A DNA stretch of 64,000 nucleotides from positions 66,714,501 through 66,778,500 of the forward strand of contig JAZHRO010000003.1 in assembly GCA_037157565.1 (NCBI GenBank), given 5' to 3'. Below the pieces are notes generated by a model. That model was given only the letters and a program-made list of their open reading frames with translations. It made no database searches and was not told where the DNA came from. Shown in pieces: positions 32,896-45,400 of the stretch (positions are counted from its first letter, which is position 1; every line of letters begins with the position of its first letter). A program made the position numbers and the translations under genes. Origin of the DNA: Thalassia testudinum. Taxonomy: Eukaryota > Streptophyta > Magnoliopsida > Alismatales > Hydrocharitaceae.

Positions 32896-34980
32896 TGATA
32901 AAAGCATCGTACTATAGTTGAGAAATATGATCCAACAAAGATATTATTTTGTAAAAATAACGACTTTGAGTTCCGGTCATTCGTCTCTGGGAGGCGTTGT
33001 TCTTGCTTTCGAAATCGATCTTAAAGCCACTCTACTTTATTTAAACGACAAGCTGGTGCGTAATATATAGGTAAATAAAGAATAGGCACTTAAATCATGC
33101 AAATATGATAACCATTCAACTCGTGGTGATTTCGAACACATAAGATATATATATATATAAAGTGAAATTTCACTCATCATTGGAGAGTTTTTGCACAAGG
33201 AAATCTAGAGGAAAGCTTATGCATTAATGCTTAAAAATTAAACCTAACTACCAGAAAATGATTGCATACAACAATCAATGGGGGGATTTCGCATGCATCG
33301 TTGGGGGAGAAGTAAGACTACACTACTAAGCAGTAAATGAAAGCAATAAAGAATATGAAGAGCATGATTTAAAGCTAGAAGAATAGAGGGCATTCAGGGG
33401 TGGTCCCCGATAGCCTTGGAGTGGTCGAGAGAAGAAGGAGGGGCGGCCAATGGAACTTCGGCCGGCCCTTGGAGAGAGGTAGGGTTGATTCAGCATCCCG
33501 GCATGGTGTCCTCCATGGTGGTGGTAGTGAGCTCGTGGAGGTGGAGTGACTATGGAGGTGGCGTGAATGGCACCAATGGAGTGCAATTGCCAAAGAAGTG
33601 AATGGGTGCAAATGGCCACCCGTGGGGTCTTTTTATAGACCCAATGGAAGCTCTCTAGAGAATTATGGAATTCTCTTGAGAGGCCTATGGTGGGAGCTCG
33701 TGGGAGAGTGAGAGAGAGAGGGTGGATGGTGGTTTTAGATCCACCAAATGTGGATCTACAAATTGAATGGCTCTTAGCTGCTATTTTTGGCAACCGAGGC
33801 AACCACACATGGTAGAGAGTTCTAGAGAACTCTAGGCTAGATATTTTCGTGTGGATGGTGTGTGTGGGTGTGTGTGGGTCAAAACTTAGGTGGCTAGGTT
33901 GACTAGGTTGGGTTCTAGTGGGTTTAGGTCAAGGTAGGTCTCAAATTAGGGTTATAAACCCTAATTCACTAAGGTAAAGTGCAATTAAACTTAATACAAG
34001 TTTAATTGGGTGTGTGGAAACTTAATTGAGATTAAAACAACTCAATTAAGTCAGGTCTAGGTCAATTGGACTCTCACTGAGTCCAATTGGACAGTGTGTG
34101 CTGAGATTTGGGCTCAATTGGACTCATTGGCTGATGGAATTGACTAAGATCCAAGTCAATTAGGTTTAGTGAGGACCTAATTAGGTCCTTAGGGAGGTCT
34201 AGAGGTTATGTACTAGGGTTAGGGCACCTTAATTTAGGTTCCTTTGGGGTTAGAGTTGGGTTTAGGGACCTAGAGATCCAAGATCAAGGCTTAAATCTCA
34301 AAACAGGAATTGGAGAGCAGTATCAGACATCTAATTATAGAATCAGACGTCTTATACTCAAAAATTAGAAGTCCAGACTTATTGTCTGGAGGTCCAATCA
34401 GAGTCAGGAAGGATTTCGGGTTCTATTTGGGTATTCTGCAGAAATTAGACGTCTGACAAAGTGTCTAGACGTCCAATAATACTGCAGAAGTCGGTTTGAA
34501 GTGTGCAGGAGTTGGCTAAGGATCCTGGACATCCAGAGAAGGGTTGGAACTAGGATTTTAGGGCTTCCTAGAGTGTTGTGACCTAATCTAAGGGTGGTAA
34601 GGCTTGGGGAAGTCTCTAGGCTATCCTAAGGCTAGGATGGACCTATGCTCTTCACATTTTACTGTTTTATTTCTACTTAATAGAATAGAAAACCTTTAAA
34701 CCCCTTACATTATTATTCCTACATCTAAACTAGGCCTTCTACTCCAGCTCTGCTACAACTCTCGTTATTCTTGATCCAGCTTTAGATCCAGCTCCTAATT
34801 AGCTTATTCCCTACAATCGACATAATGTACTTAATCAGCGCATTATAACATTATTTTATGCATAGCTAAAGGAAAGCAGTAAAGATGCAGATAATGCGTA
34901 TGCATGCATGAATAACCCTAACTTACGCTAAGTCCTAGCTTAATCTAGGCCAATTAAGACCTATGATTGCTGTGCAATCA
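32896..34980 (-). repeat. Element D 3' LTR
   Basis: Matches 40285-42450 at high identity, with several small deletions (terminal ~30 bp, one GTGTGTGGGT unit, one AGTCCAATTG block, one GGACGTCC block). It contains an AT microsatellite at ~33148-33160 and a minus-strand TATA at 33629-33637. Confidence 0.9.
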
Positions 34981-35012
34981 TACCCCCATGCCTAAATTTT
35001 GCTAGTCCCTAG
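34981..35012 (-). other. Element D 3' polypurine tract region
   Basis: Minus strand CTAGGGACTAGCAAAATTTA then GGCATGGGGGTA, next to the 3' LTR. Confidence 0.85.
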
Positions 35013-36960
35013 CAAATGCAAGACTAAATTATTTATAGCAAGGGTCCCTAAGGGACTGGTTATTTTACCAAGTGTTTTCATAGAGATTTTTCTCCTTTTT
35101 GTTTTCATCCTATGCTCTAGAAATCCAGACAATCGTGAAGGTGCAGCTATGTAGATTTTGCAACGGATTTGAGTGAAAACTAATACACCTCTAAAGCCTG
35201 TACTTGACCCCTAATAAAAATTCTAGCGGGATAGGCGGATTTCTTCCCTCGGGGCATTCAAGATATTCTATGAATTTCACCCCGGCTTTGGGCTTAGGTA
35301 GAGAATCTTTGAGGGAAAGGATTATATATTTGGTGGCTCATTCTCACTTGGTGCTACATAGAGACTAGTACTACAGAATCTAGATTCCCGAATTACTAAG
35401 TAACTTAACTTAGAGAAAGACGAGAAAAACTATGCTCTCTTTGATTCCTTTGTCTTCATTCTCTCTTGCTCTTTTTCTTTCTTTTTCTTAGAGCTTACAA
35501 CCTCACCAGATTCACACATATGTTCTGTATTTGGTGGTCTCACTAGGCATTAACACTTTAATTGAGTTCTCATAACCCTAACACTAAGTCGAAATTCCTC
35601 AGCCATTATTCAGGCGGTCAGAAACCTAAGAAAAATAGGTTAAGGCCAAATTTGGTGGAGCTCAATTTTGTTTGGTGGTATTGCCTCAATGCAAATGAAA
35701 TAAATACTAAATATTCACAAACTCTTTTTCTTCTTCTTCCAAAAATTTTTTTTTTCTTCTTTTTCTTTTTTTTCAATTTTTCTTCCTTTTCATCAATTTT
35801 TTTTTTCAGCATAGCACAACTGGCATACATCCATGAACTTTATTAAGGAGGCATTATTAGGGATTGGTGGTACTCAAGAGACATTGGGTGGCTTATTTGG
35901 TGGAAGTGCCTACTCACGGCACCGGGAGAGACAGATAGGACGGTGTATTTCTGACCTTGACATCAATGCCCTCCTTCAGCCGAGGATTCCGTAAAGAATG
36001 GTCATAACCATCCACCATAGCCCTTGTTTTATGAAAACTCACTCTCCGCGTATTTGCCTTATTCGGTGGCTCTCAAAATTTTACACCAAAAATGTATACG
36101 CAGGAATCAAGAGCGAAAACTATGTCTAAACTCAGAGTATCATTACCTAATTATCTAGGATTCCAGATTCCTTGCACTAATCTTAGAGCACCAATACACT
36201 CTACTCTCATCTCACACTATTTGGTGGATTTTTGGAAGAAAATCAGCCTGACTCCCAAAACACTGTTCAAGGGTTCAGGAAAAGAAGCATTGCTTCTTCT
36301 CGACAAACTGAAGAAGTTTATCAGCCTTCACCATGAATCCATTGCAAATTTTACATGTGTGTGAAAAGTTGTACTGGATTCCAGTTTACAGGAAACAACT
36401 AAAGGATAAAATCCCTAATGCATTCTCTTAATAAAATAATCTTATTCATGAATGCAATATCTATATATGCTATAAACATGTAACCTCACATAATTTGTAC
36501 TTCGTGAATTTCCCGTATCGGGTTACAATCAGCTTGACCCTAAATTTAGAACAAAAGGTGGGTGGGTGAGTCGGAAGTGGCTATTGCGAACGATTTCTAG
36601 CTCCAATGCGAGCATTGGAGGTGGAGTCGGTTGTTCTTTTATTTAAGGTCCTAAAGTATGTTTTCCATGCAACTCTGAGGTTTCCCTAAGTGTTGGCAGA
36701 AAAATTTTTTTTCAATTTTTTTGTATCTACCCCCACATGCCTAAGTTCTTGCATGTCCTCATGCATGAATGTAAAAGAAAATAAATGCTCTAGGGAGAGA
36801 ATGGGTAGAAATCACCTGTAATTGCTCCTGAAATTATATTCAGCACCGGCCAACCTGTTAATATGCAATATAATAGGGAAATATGTTAAAAATGATGGTG
36901 GAATGTGGGGCGAATGGTATCTATATGTGCTGAGTTTAACACCTCTAGCTGGGCGAAAGC
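35013..36960 (-). other. Element D 3' non-coding region
   Basis: Contains the post-ORF motif (minus AGCTAGAGGTGTTAAACTCA, ~36923-36942), the ATGAGGACATGCAAGAACTT plus GGCATGTGGGGG motif (36728-36768), a T-rich low-complexity run on plus (35720-35810), and about nine dispersed TTTGGTGG-type units on the plus strand between 35328 and 36230. No ORF. Confidence 0.65.
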
Positions 36961-38589
36961 TCAATGAGATGTATCAATTCTTGCATAGGAGCCGGTCAAA
37001 ATTAAGAGAAAGATGTGCTCGTATGCTCCTAGAATCAGTGGTCCAGAGATGCGGACCAACTGATTGTGCACCCCTACTCCAAAAAGTCTAGCTATAAGAA
37101 AGTGTGGAGTGGTGGTGGAAAATAGAGGATAATCAGAGGGGGGGTCATGATGTTGATTCACCTGATTTATCATGTCCCACAATTCAGCAGGAAGTTACTG
37201 AGGGAGTAGATCAACATGTATCTCAGAACCAGAATCTGAGTCATAGGGATCCTCATAATGATAATTGACATCAAAGATCATGCCCTCTCCAGGCTCTGGG
37301 TCATATGGGGGTATCCGTGAAAGTAGAAGATCTATGGGGAGGTCACTGAAATCCTCGTCAGAAATTATTTCGTCCTCATCAGTACTCATCTCTGATTCAT
37401 CAGAGGCTGTCTCTTCAAGCTCTAAGTCGAGCCATTGACTAGGATGGTAGGTGCGTCCCCGGCTCATTCTGCTCGAAGCTTCACCCTCATATGCATTGGG
37501 CTCCTCAGTAATTCCTACCTCAGGTAGCATATTTATTTCTTTATTCGAGTTATCCATAGCTACTTCTGGTTTTCGGATGTTAGGATCAAGGATAGAAAGT
37601 GTCATCTTAGAATCTCTAATATCCGAATTAGGGATGTAGGTGAAAGAAGAAGAGTGCAGATCAGAAGATGTTGGTTCTAGCACAGGTTCACCTACAATGG
37701 GAAGTGGTCTAGATTGATCAGTAGTGTCGCATGTAATGTTTGCCTCAAGATCCATATCCTCAATTGGATCTACTTCCCTTGTCTCGATCAGGTTATCTAA
37801 CCCAAAAGGTGTCTCCCAAGATTCAAGATAATCTGATTGCGGCTCAGTCCTGGAGATATCAGTCCTTTCCTCCTCAATTTCAGATGAACCCATTTGGCAT
37901 ACTTCCTGCTCTTGTCTCATATCCATGCTAGATTCTTTTTCCCTTGAGTGATCTTCGGGCATCCGCTCCCGAGAATCTTCTATGTGTTCTTTCGACGTAG
38001 TTGTTTCAGATTCTTCGAGGTCTTCAATGCTATTTTCCACTTGATATCTCAAAAGCAATAGTTCGTGAGTTTCCCGATTTTGTCCAATTCGCCTTGTTAT
38101 CTCTGTTGTTTCCTAAAGGAGCTCCATCACGGCTTGTTGATGCGGAATCCGACTTTGTCTTTGGTTTGACTCAATGATAGCCTGGATTTCACGTAGATAG
38201 GATGTGGCCTTTTCCTTAGCACTCGCTATAGCTCTCTGTATTCTATAATGTGGCCGCATATGCACCGGTAGCTCTTCAGGGGTTCCAGGGGGTGAATCAG
38301 GTCTACCCATGTTCCATGGGTGAGAAGCAGGAGTATGAAATCCATATCCTGGGTTATAAGATGCGATCCTTTTAGGGATCGACTGGTATGGGTCATAATA
38401 TCCAGGGTTAGGATATGGGTTAATCATTTCGGTAACCCGAGGAGAAGGATCAAGTGAAGGGAAAAGTCATCTTCGCCACCTTGGGTTTTGATCCCAAGGT
38501 TGAGCTGATTCAGTGACCCGAGCTCTCAGATAAGCTCGTGGGTCCAGCTCTTCTGGATCTTGATTAGGTCCAGATCTAATGTTAGCCAT
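36961..38589 (-). pseudogene. Element D unknown ORF, homologous in type to the B protein
   Basis: One frame from ATG 38589 (MANIRSGPNQ) to 36961, ~542 codons, broken only by TGA at ~38469, TAG at 38115 and a stop at 37197. The Tyr/Pro/Asn-rich N-part (MINPYPNPGYYDPYQ), then the helical AIASAKEKATSYLREIQAI, a long acidic centre and a C-terminal GVGVHNQLVRISGPL. That last motif matches GVGLHHNLVHICGPL of B. Without the stops its size and layout would resemble the B protein. No enzyme domain seen. Confidence 0.7.
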
Positions 38590-40264
38590 TGCGGCTCAGT
38601 AGATACAAGAAATGGGTCGAGAAGATGGTCTGGGCAAGGTGACTCGCCCCCTTGGGAGTGGCTCCCAAGGTCCAACCAAGTGCGGTCGAAGTGACCTCCT
38701 TCCGTGCATACACCGCCCAACCCCTGGGTTGGTGTAGCCATGCAGAACAAGGCTAAGGCCCTGTCAATCAAATGGTCCTTATAAATCAGGTGACCAGATT
38801 TTTCGTTAGGGATTTGAATTCCTGAAGATAAGTTCGTCGTACAACCGACTGAACGTGAATCCCGCCTCTCAAGCTAACCTAGCCAGTTTGGTTACGAGGG
38901 GACTAAGGGGAAGGTTCTTCCTTTGGCTTACGCCTCTGGTTCCGTTGACCCCCGAGCCACGGTCGTTTGACACTACCCCACAGACTTAGTCACCAAGTTT
39001 GGCAAGAGAGATTAAACTCATCCAGTAGTACGACAACGAACTCGGGTTGATTTCGTGTTTTAAAATCAATTTTTAACCTGTTTTCTTCAGTTAGGTTTGT
39101 GGTGAGTGGCCCACAAGGTGACCAAGCTCACCAGCTAACTAGACTTGATTAAGTCTAGGTTAGCCAAAAGTGTGGTCTCTATTTGTTACCCTAAAAGCTC
39201 AACCTAAGTTGCATGCACTTCTAGGGTTTTTCTCTATTTCAGCAGACCACAAAAATAATGTTGATTCTCTGATAGTGATTGGAATCAAATTAATTTGAAA
39301 TTTTGTGAGTAGATTTCTTTTTCAATTATTTTTTCATAGAATATTTTTTTTAGAATTTTTACTATTTCAACCAAATTTTTAGGGAATTTTAAATATCAGG
39401 GGGTTAGATTTGGAACTTTGACCCTTGGATGGTTTCTCACTTTGAAACAGTATCAACTAATCTTCAAAAATTTGGGAAAAATATCGAAAATAAAGCCAAT
39501 TAGATCATCTTTCAAACCCCACCATTTTTAGTCAAAATAGATTCGTTGATTGCTCCGAATCGCTTTTGGAACTTTGAAAGTTTTGAATCTGGGTCTATCT
39601 AACCCCCATGCACTTTTCGAATTTTAAAAAATCCTATACTTGGAGTTTTCTCAAAGTAATGGTGGAATTTGGAAGATGGTTTGAAAATGAAGGTTTTGCC
39701 CAAATTTCAGAACTTTTCACTAACATATTTTTCGGCAATCGAATTTTTAGGTGAGATTTGAAATCTGGCCGGAAATCAGGTGGAAAAGCTTTTAAAGAGG
39801 TTTGAATTTGAAATTCAAGCCCTCCACCAAAGAAGCTTTTTTTTTATTTTTAATCTTTTTCAATTTTTTATTATTATTTTTTTTTTAAAAGGAATTTTTC
39901 AAAAGATTCAAATGGAAATATCTATTTTTTTTCTCTTTTTTTTTCTAACCAGGATTTAAAAGGAAACCTAATCTTGATTTTTTTAAAAAATCTTTTTTCT
40001 TTTTGATTTTTTTTTATTTTCTGCGAAAATGAGAAAAATCTTTTTTTTTTTTTTACAAAAGAAACTGCAGGAAGTAGATCTAGTCCTAGGGTTCAGAAAA
40101 TAAACCTACTCTAAGAGAATGTGATGTGCACCAGGCTTTCTTCGCCGCACTCAATGTGTGCGCAGATCCCATTTTTCTTCCGTGTTCCTGCACATCAACA
40201 GCGAAGTAGAGGCAGATTTGTCAATGACAAGTAAAAGATTGAAATCAATAAAATTGACGTTGCC
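38590..40264 (-). other. Element D leader
   Basis: Non-coding. The conserved GTGTCAAACGACCGTGGC module lies at 38900-38990. A 3' splice-like GATGTGCAG is near 40191-40199. The centre (39830-40060) is T/A homopolymer-rich. Confidence 0.55.
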
Positions 40265-40282
40265 TCCTCGGCAACAGCACCA
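40265..40282 (-). other. Element D primer-binding site (tRNA-Asp type)
   Basis: Minus strand TGGTGCTGTTGCCGAGGA, three transitions from the tRNA-Asp complement. Confidence 0.82.
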
Positions 40283-40284
40283 TT

Positions 40285-42450
40285 TGACAAAAGGCCATTT
40301 TCGCGCATTTGAAAGTTGTCGAAAATCATAGTATAGTTGCGCAAAAACGTTCGTCAAAAATATTATTTTGTAAAAATAACGAGACTTTGAGTCTCGGTCG
40401 TTTGTCTCTGGGAGGCGTTGTTTTTGCTTTTGAAATCAATCTTAAAGCCGCTCTACTTTATTTAAACGACATGCTGGTGCGTAATATATAGGCAATTAAA
40501 GAACAGGCACTTAAATCGCGCAAATATGACAACCACTCAGCTCGTGGTGATTTCGAAAACATAAGATATATATATATATATAAAGTGAAATTTCATTCAT
40601 AATTGGAGAGTTGTTGCACAAGGAAATCTAGAGAAAAGCTTATACATGAATGCTTAAAAATTAAACCTAACTACTAGAAAACGATTGCATACAAGAATCA
40701 ACGGGGGGATTTCGCATGCATCATTGGGGGAGAAGTAAGACTACACTACTAAGCAGTAAATGAAAGCAATAAAGATTATGAAGAGCAAGATTTAAAGCTA
40801 GAAGAATAGAGGGCATTCAGGGGTGGTCCCCAATGGCCTTGGAGTGGTCGAGAGAAGAAGGAGGGGCAACCAATGGAACTTAGGCCGGCCCTTGGAGAGA
40901 GGTAGGGTTGATCCAGCATCCCGGCATGATGTCCTCCATGGTGGTGGTAGTGAGCTTGTGGAGGTGGAGTGACTATGGAGGTGGCGTGAATGGCACCAAT
41001 GGAGTGCAATTGCCAAAGAAGTGAATGGGTGCAAATGGCCACCCATGGGGTCTTTTTATAGACCCAATGGAAGCTCTCTAGAGAATTATGGAATTCTCTA
41101 GAGAGGCTAATGGTGGGAGATCATGGGAGAGTGAGAGAGAGAGGGTGGATGGTGGTTTTTAGATCCAACAAATGTGGATCTAAAAATTGAATGGCTCTTG
41201 GTTGCTATTTTTCGCAACCAAGGCAACCACACATGGTAGAGAGTTCTAGAGAACTCTAGGCCAGATATTTTCGTGTGGATGGTGTGTGTGGGTGTGTGTG
41301 GGTGTGTGTGGGTCGAAACTTAGGCAGCTAGGTTGATTAGGTTGGGTTCTAGTGGGTTTAGGTCAAGGTAGGTCTCAAATTAGGGTTATAAGCCCTAATT
41401 CACTAAGGTAAAGTGCAATTAAACTTAATACAAGTTTAATTGGGTGTGTGGAAACTTAATTGAGAGTAAAACAACTCAATTAAGTCAGGTCTAGGTCAAT
41501 TGGACTCTCATTGAGTCCAATTGGACAGTGTGTCCTGAGATTTGTGCTCATTTGGACTCAATGAGTCCAATTGAATAGACTGATGGAATTGACTAAGATC
41601 CAAGTAAATTAGGTTTAGTGAGGACCTAATTAGGTCCTTATGGAGGTCTAGAGGTGATGTACTAGGGTTAGGGCACCTTAATTTAGGTTCCTATGGGGTT
41701 GGAATTGGGTTTAGGGACCTAGAGATCCAAGATCAAGGCTTAAATCTCAAAACTGGAATTGGAGAGTAGTATCAGACGTCTAATTATAGAATCAGATGTC
41801 TTATACTCAAAAATCAGAAGTCCAGACTTGTTGTCTGGACGTCTAATCAGAGTCAGGAAGGATTTCGGGTTCTGTTTTGGGTATTCTGCAGAAATTAGAC
41901 GTCTGACAAAGTGTCTGGACGTCCAATAACACTGCAGAAGTGGGTTTGAAGTGTGCGGGAGTTGGCTAAGGGTCCTGGACATCTAAAACTTATCTGGACG
42001 TCCAGAGATGGGTTGGAACTAGGGTTTTAGGGTTTCCTAGGCTGTTGTGACCTAATCTAAGGGTGGCTAAGGGTTGGGGAAGTCTCTAGGCTATCCTAGG
42101 GCTAGGATGGACCTATGCTCTTCACATTTTACTGCTTTATTTCTACTTAATAGAATAGAAAACCTTTAAACCCCTTACATTATTATTCCTACATCTAAAC
42201 TAGGCCTTTTGCTCCAGCTCTGCTACAACTCCTGTTATTCCTGATCCAGCTTCAGATCCAGCTCCTGATCAGCTTATTCCCTGCAATCGACATAATGTAC
42301 TTAATCAGCGCATTATAACATTATTTTATGCATAGCTAAAGGAAAGCAGTAAAGATGCAGATAATGCCTATGCATGCATGAATAACCCTAACTTATGCTA
42401 AGTCCTAGCTTAATCTAGGGCAATTAAGTCCTATGATTGCTGCGCAATCA
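40285..42450 (-). repeat. Element D 5' LTR
   Basis: Fuller copy, 2166 bp. U3 holds an ACGT-core palindrome cluster (41776-42005) and adjacent inverted repeats: CAATTGGACTC/GAGTCCAATTG at 41497-41523 and TTAATTGAG/CTCAATTAA just before it. Confidence 0.92.
41052..41060 (-). promoter_or_regulatory. TATA box, element D 5' LTR
   Basis: Minus strand TATAAAAAG in GGGTCTATAAAAAGACCCC, itself a near-palindrome. Copy in the other LTR at 33629-33637. Confidence 0.7.
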
Positions 42451-45400
42451 CCCATTCAGCCAGCACCTCAGCATCCGCTACGTTTTAATAACAGCCAGGC
42501 CCCCCATCCTCATCCTGGAAACAACCAGACTGCAAATGCAGTTACCTTGAGGAATGGGAAAACCACTCACAATACCCTGCCTGTTAAAGGAACCCGCTCT
42601 AATGACACACAGATTAACTCTTCCCCTCTTATTTTTCAGGAACCAATTCATGCAAAACAAGGCAACCCTGCCCCATTTCCACAAGCCCTCCACTCTTCAA
42701 AAAAGAAAAAGGCAAAAGCCGAGCCCACTGAGAAGGAACTAATGGATTTATTTGGGCAAGTAGAAATTAATATCCCTCTCCAAGATGCCATTAACTATAT
42801 CCCTGCCTATGCAAAATTCCTAAAAGATTTATGTACTCCGAAAAGGCAACGCAGAAATTTAGGAAAGGTAATTCTTCCAAAGACAGTTAGCTCAATTGTG
42901 CAAAGCCGACTGCCTCTTAAGAGAAAAGATCCCGGCGCCCCCCTAATCCAAGTTATCATTAATGATACCTCATTTGATCACTCTCTGTTGGATCTTGGTG
43001 CCTCAATTAATCTTATCCCCAAAGTTGTTTTTGAGGAATTTAAGATCGGTGAATTGAAGCCTGTTGAGGTTACTCTCTAATTAGCTGATCGATCTATGAT
43101 TAAACCAAGGGGAATTGTCGAAGATGTTCTTGTTCGGGTCAAAAATTGTCTATTTGTAGTAGAATTTTTAGTCCTAGATATAGAGGTACCTGAAGCACTT
43201 AAGTTTGCCCACATTATTCTTGGAAGACCATTCTTAGCCATCGCCCGTGGCAATATTGATTGTGATTCTGGAAAGATGAAGATCATGTGTGGCGGTGAAT
43301 CTGTAACCCTAGACATTTTTCAAGCTTCTAGGTAGTTCCAAGAACCAGATTTCTTTGATGATTCGGATTCAGAAATAGAAAACATGGTGGAGGAAACTTT
43401 GCAGATTTCCCACTTAGGTTCCTATTTTGCTATCAATACAGTTCCTGAAAAATCCACTTTTTCTCACCCTTCCACCCCAACCACACATCTAGCTAACATT
43501 CCAGCTGACCCTTTCATTCTCACCTCACCTCTAACCCACAAAGCAGAAACTCTTCCAGAATCGGGCCCACAATTGGAATTAAAACCTTTGCCCGATTCCC
43601 TTAAATACGTCTTCCTGGGTCCTAATCAGACCCTACCCCTGGTTATAAATTTTGGACTTACTGGGGCACAAGAGCACAAACTCCTCCAGGTTTTGAGTAA
43701 ATATCGGAAAGCTATTGGCTGGACCCTTTCTAATCTTAAGGGTATTCATCCGTCCTATTGTACGCATCGTATATATTTAGAGGACGATTCTCGCCCCTCC
43801 CGCCAACCACAAAGGTGCTTGAATCCTATTATGCAGGAGGTGGTAAAAAAGGAGATTATTAAGTGGCTGGATGCTGATATCATCTACCCCATTTCTGACA
43901 GCTCCTGGGCTAGTCCAACACAAGTTGTCCCCAAAAAGGCTGGACTAGCAGTTGTCACTAATGATAATGGGGAAAATGTAGCCACTCGAATTGCTTCTTC
44001 TTGGCGCGTGTGCATCGATTACCGAAAATTAAACACCACCACCAAGAAGGACCATTTCCTGCTCCCTTTTATTGATCAAATCTTGGAGCGTTTAGCCGGA
44101 TGGGATTTTTACTATTTTTTGGATGGTTATTCCAGCTATAATCAAGTAGCAGTTCATCCTGAGGACCAGGACAAAACAACTTTCACCTGCCCCTTCGGAA
44201 CCTTTCCTTTCCAAAGAATGCCCTTCAGTCTTTGCAATGCACTTGCGACTTTTCAAAGGTGCATGCTTGCAATTTTTTCAGACCTGGTAGGTGAATGTTT
44301 AGAAGTCTTTATGGATGACTTCTCTATTTTTGGAGATTCTTTTGACCATTGTCTCAAAAATCTTGAAAGAACTCTCCAAAAGTGCATAGAAGTTAATCTG
44401 GTCCTCAGCTGGGAGAAAATTCATTTCATGGTCCAAGAAGGTATTGTCTTGGGCCATGTTATTTCAAAACAAGGAATCGCGGTAGATAAAGCAAAAATTG
44501 ATGCTATATCTAAGCTCCCACCGCCCACTACTGTCAAACAGATCAGATCCTTTTTGGGTCATGTGGGTTTCTACCATCGATTCATACAAAATTTTTCCCA
44601 AATCTCCAAGCCCTTAAGTCAGCTTCTCACTAAAGTCCAGCCATTTGATTTTAATAATAAGTGCCTGGAGAGTTTTCTGAGGTTGAAGAAAGAGGTTACT
44701 GAGGCACCAATATTACAGGGACATGATTGGAATAGTCCCTTTGAATTAATGACATATGCCTCAAATTTTGCTGTAGGGGCCGTTCTAGGGCAAAGAATTG
44801 GCAAGAAGCCCGTTGTGATCTATTATGCTAGCAAAACCCTTGATGATGCACAATGGAATTACACGATTACTGAAAAGGAACTTCTTGCCATTGTATTTGC
44901 CTTAGAAAAATTTAGATCTTATCTGTTGGGGTCACATGTTACTGTTTATACCGACCACTTAGCAATTAAATATTTGCTGACAAAGAAAGATGCGAAACCC
45001 CACCTTATCCGTTGGATTCTGCTACTCCAGGAATTTGACTTGGAAATCAAGGATAAGGCGGGATTGCACAATGTAGTGGTCGACCATCTCTCTTGTCTTA
45101 TGACGAATGACATAATGACCCCGCCAGATCAGTTCCCCGATGAAAGCATTTTAGCCACTACAACCCTCCCTTGGTTTGCGCCCATCGCAAACTACTTAGA
45201 AACAGAACAAATCCCCGCTGATTGGCCAAAAATAAAATGGGATAAGTTCTTTGCTGATATTAAATATTATTTTTGGGAGGAGCCCGACCTTTTCCGCATT
45301 TGTGCCGATCAGGTCATTCGACGATGTGTCCTCGATTCTAAAATCCATGATATCTTGACACATTGTCACTCAATGGCCTGTGGCGGACATTTTTCGGGCA

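Larger units (their letters stand above)
32896..42450 (-). mobile_element. Element D: non-autonomous LTR retrotransposon
   Basis: Minus strand; 5' LTR 40285-42450, 3' LTR 32896-34980, PBS at 40265-40282, PPT at 34981-35012. The internal region of 5.3 kb has no gag or pol, only a decayed ORF sharing its C-terminal motif with A and B. LTRs start TGATTGC on the minus strand. The flanks are atttt on the left and cccat on the right, so no TSD is recognisable; the left LTR edge also lacks ~30 bp present in the other LTR. It sits in the gag-protease junction of C. Confidence 0.88.

Noticed and set aside
33148..33160. AT microsatellite in the D LTRs (also ~40566-40582)
   Set aside because: Ordinary short dinucleotide run; no further meaning inferred.
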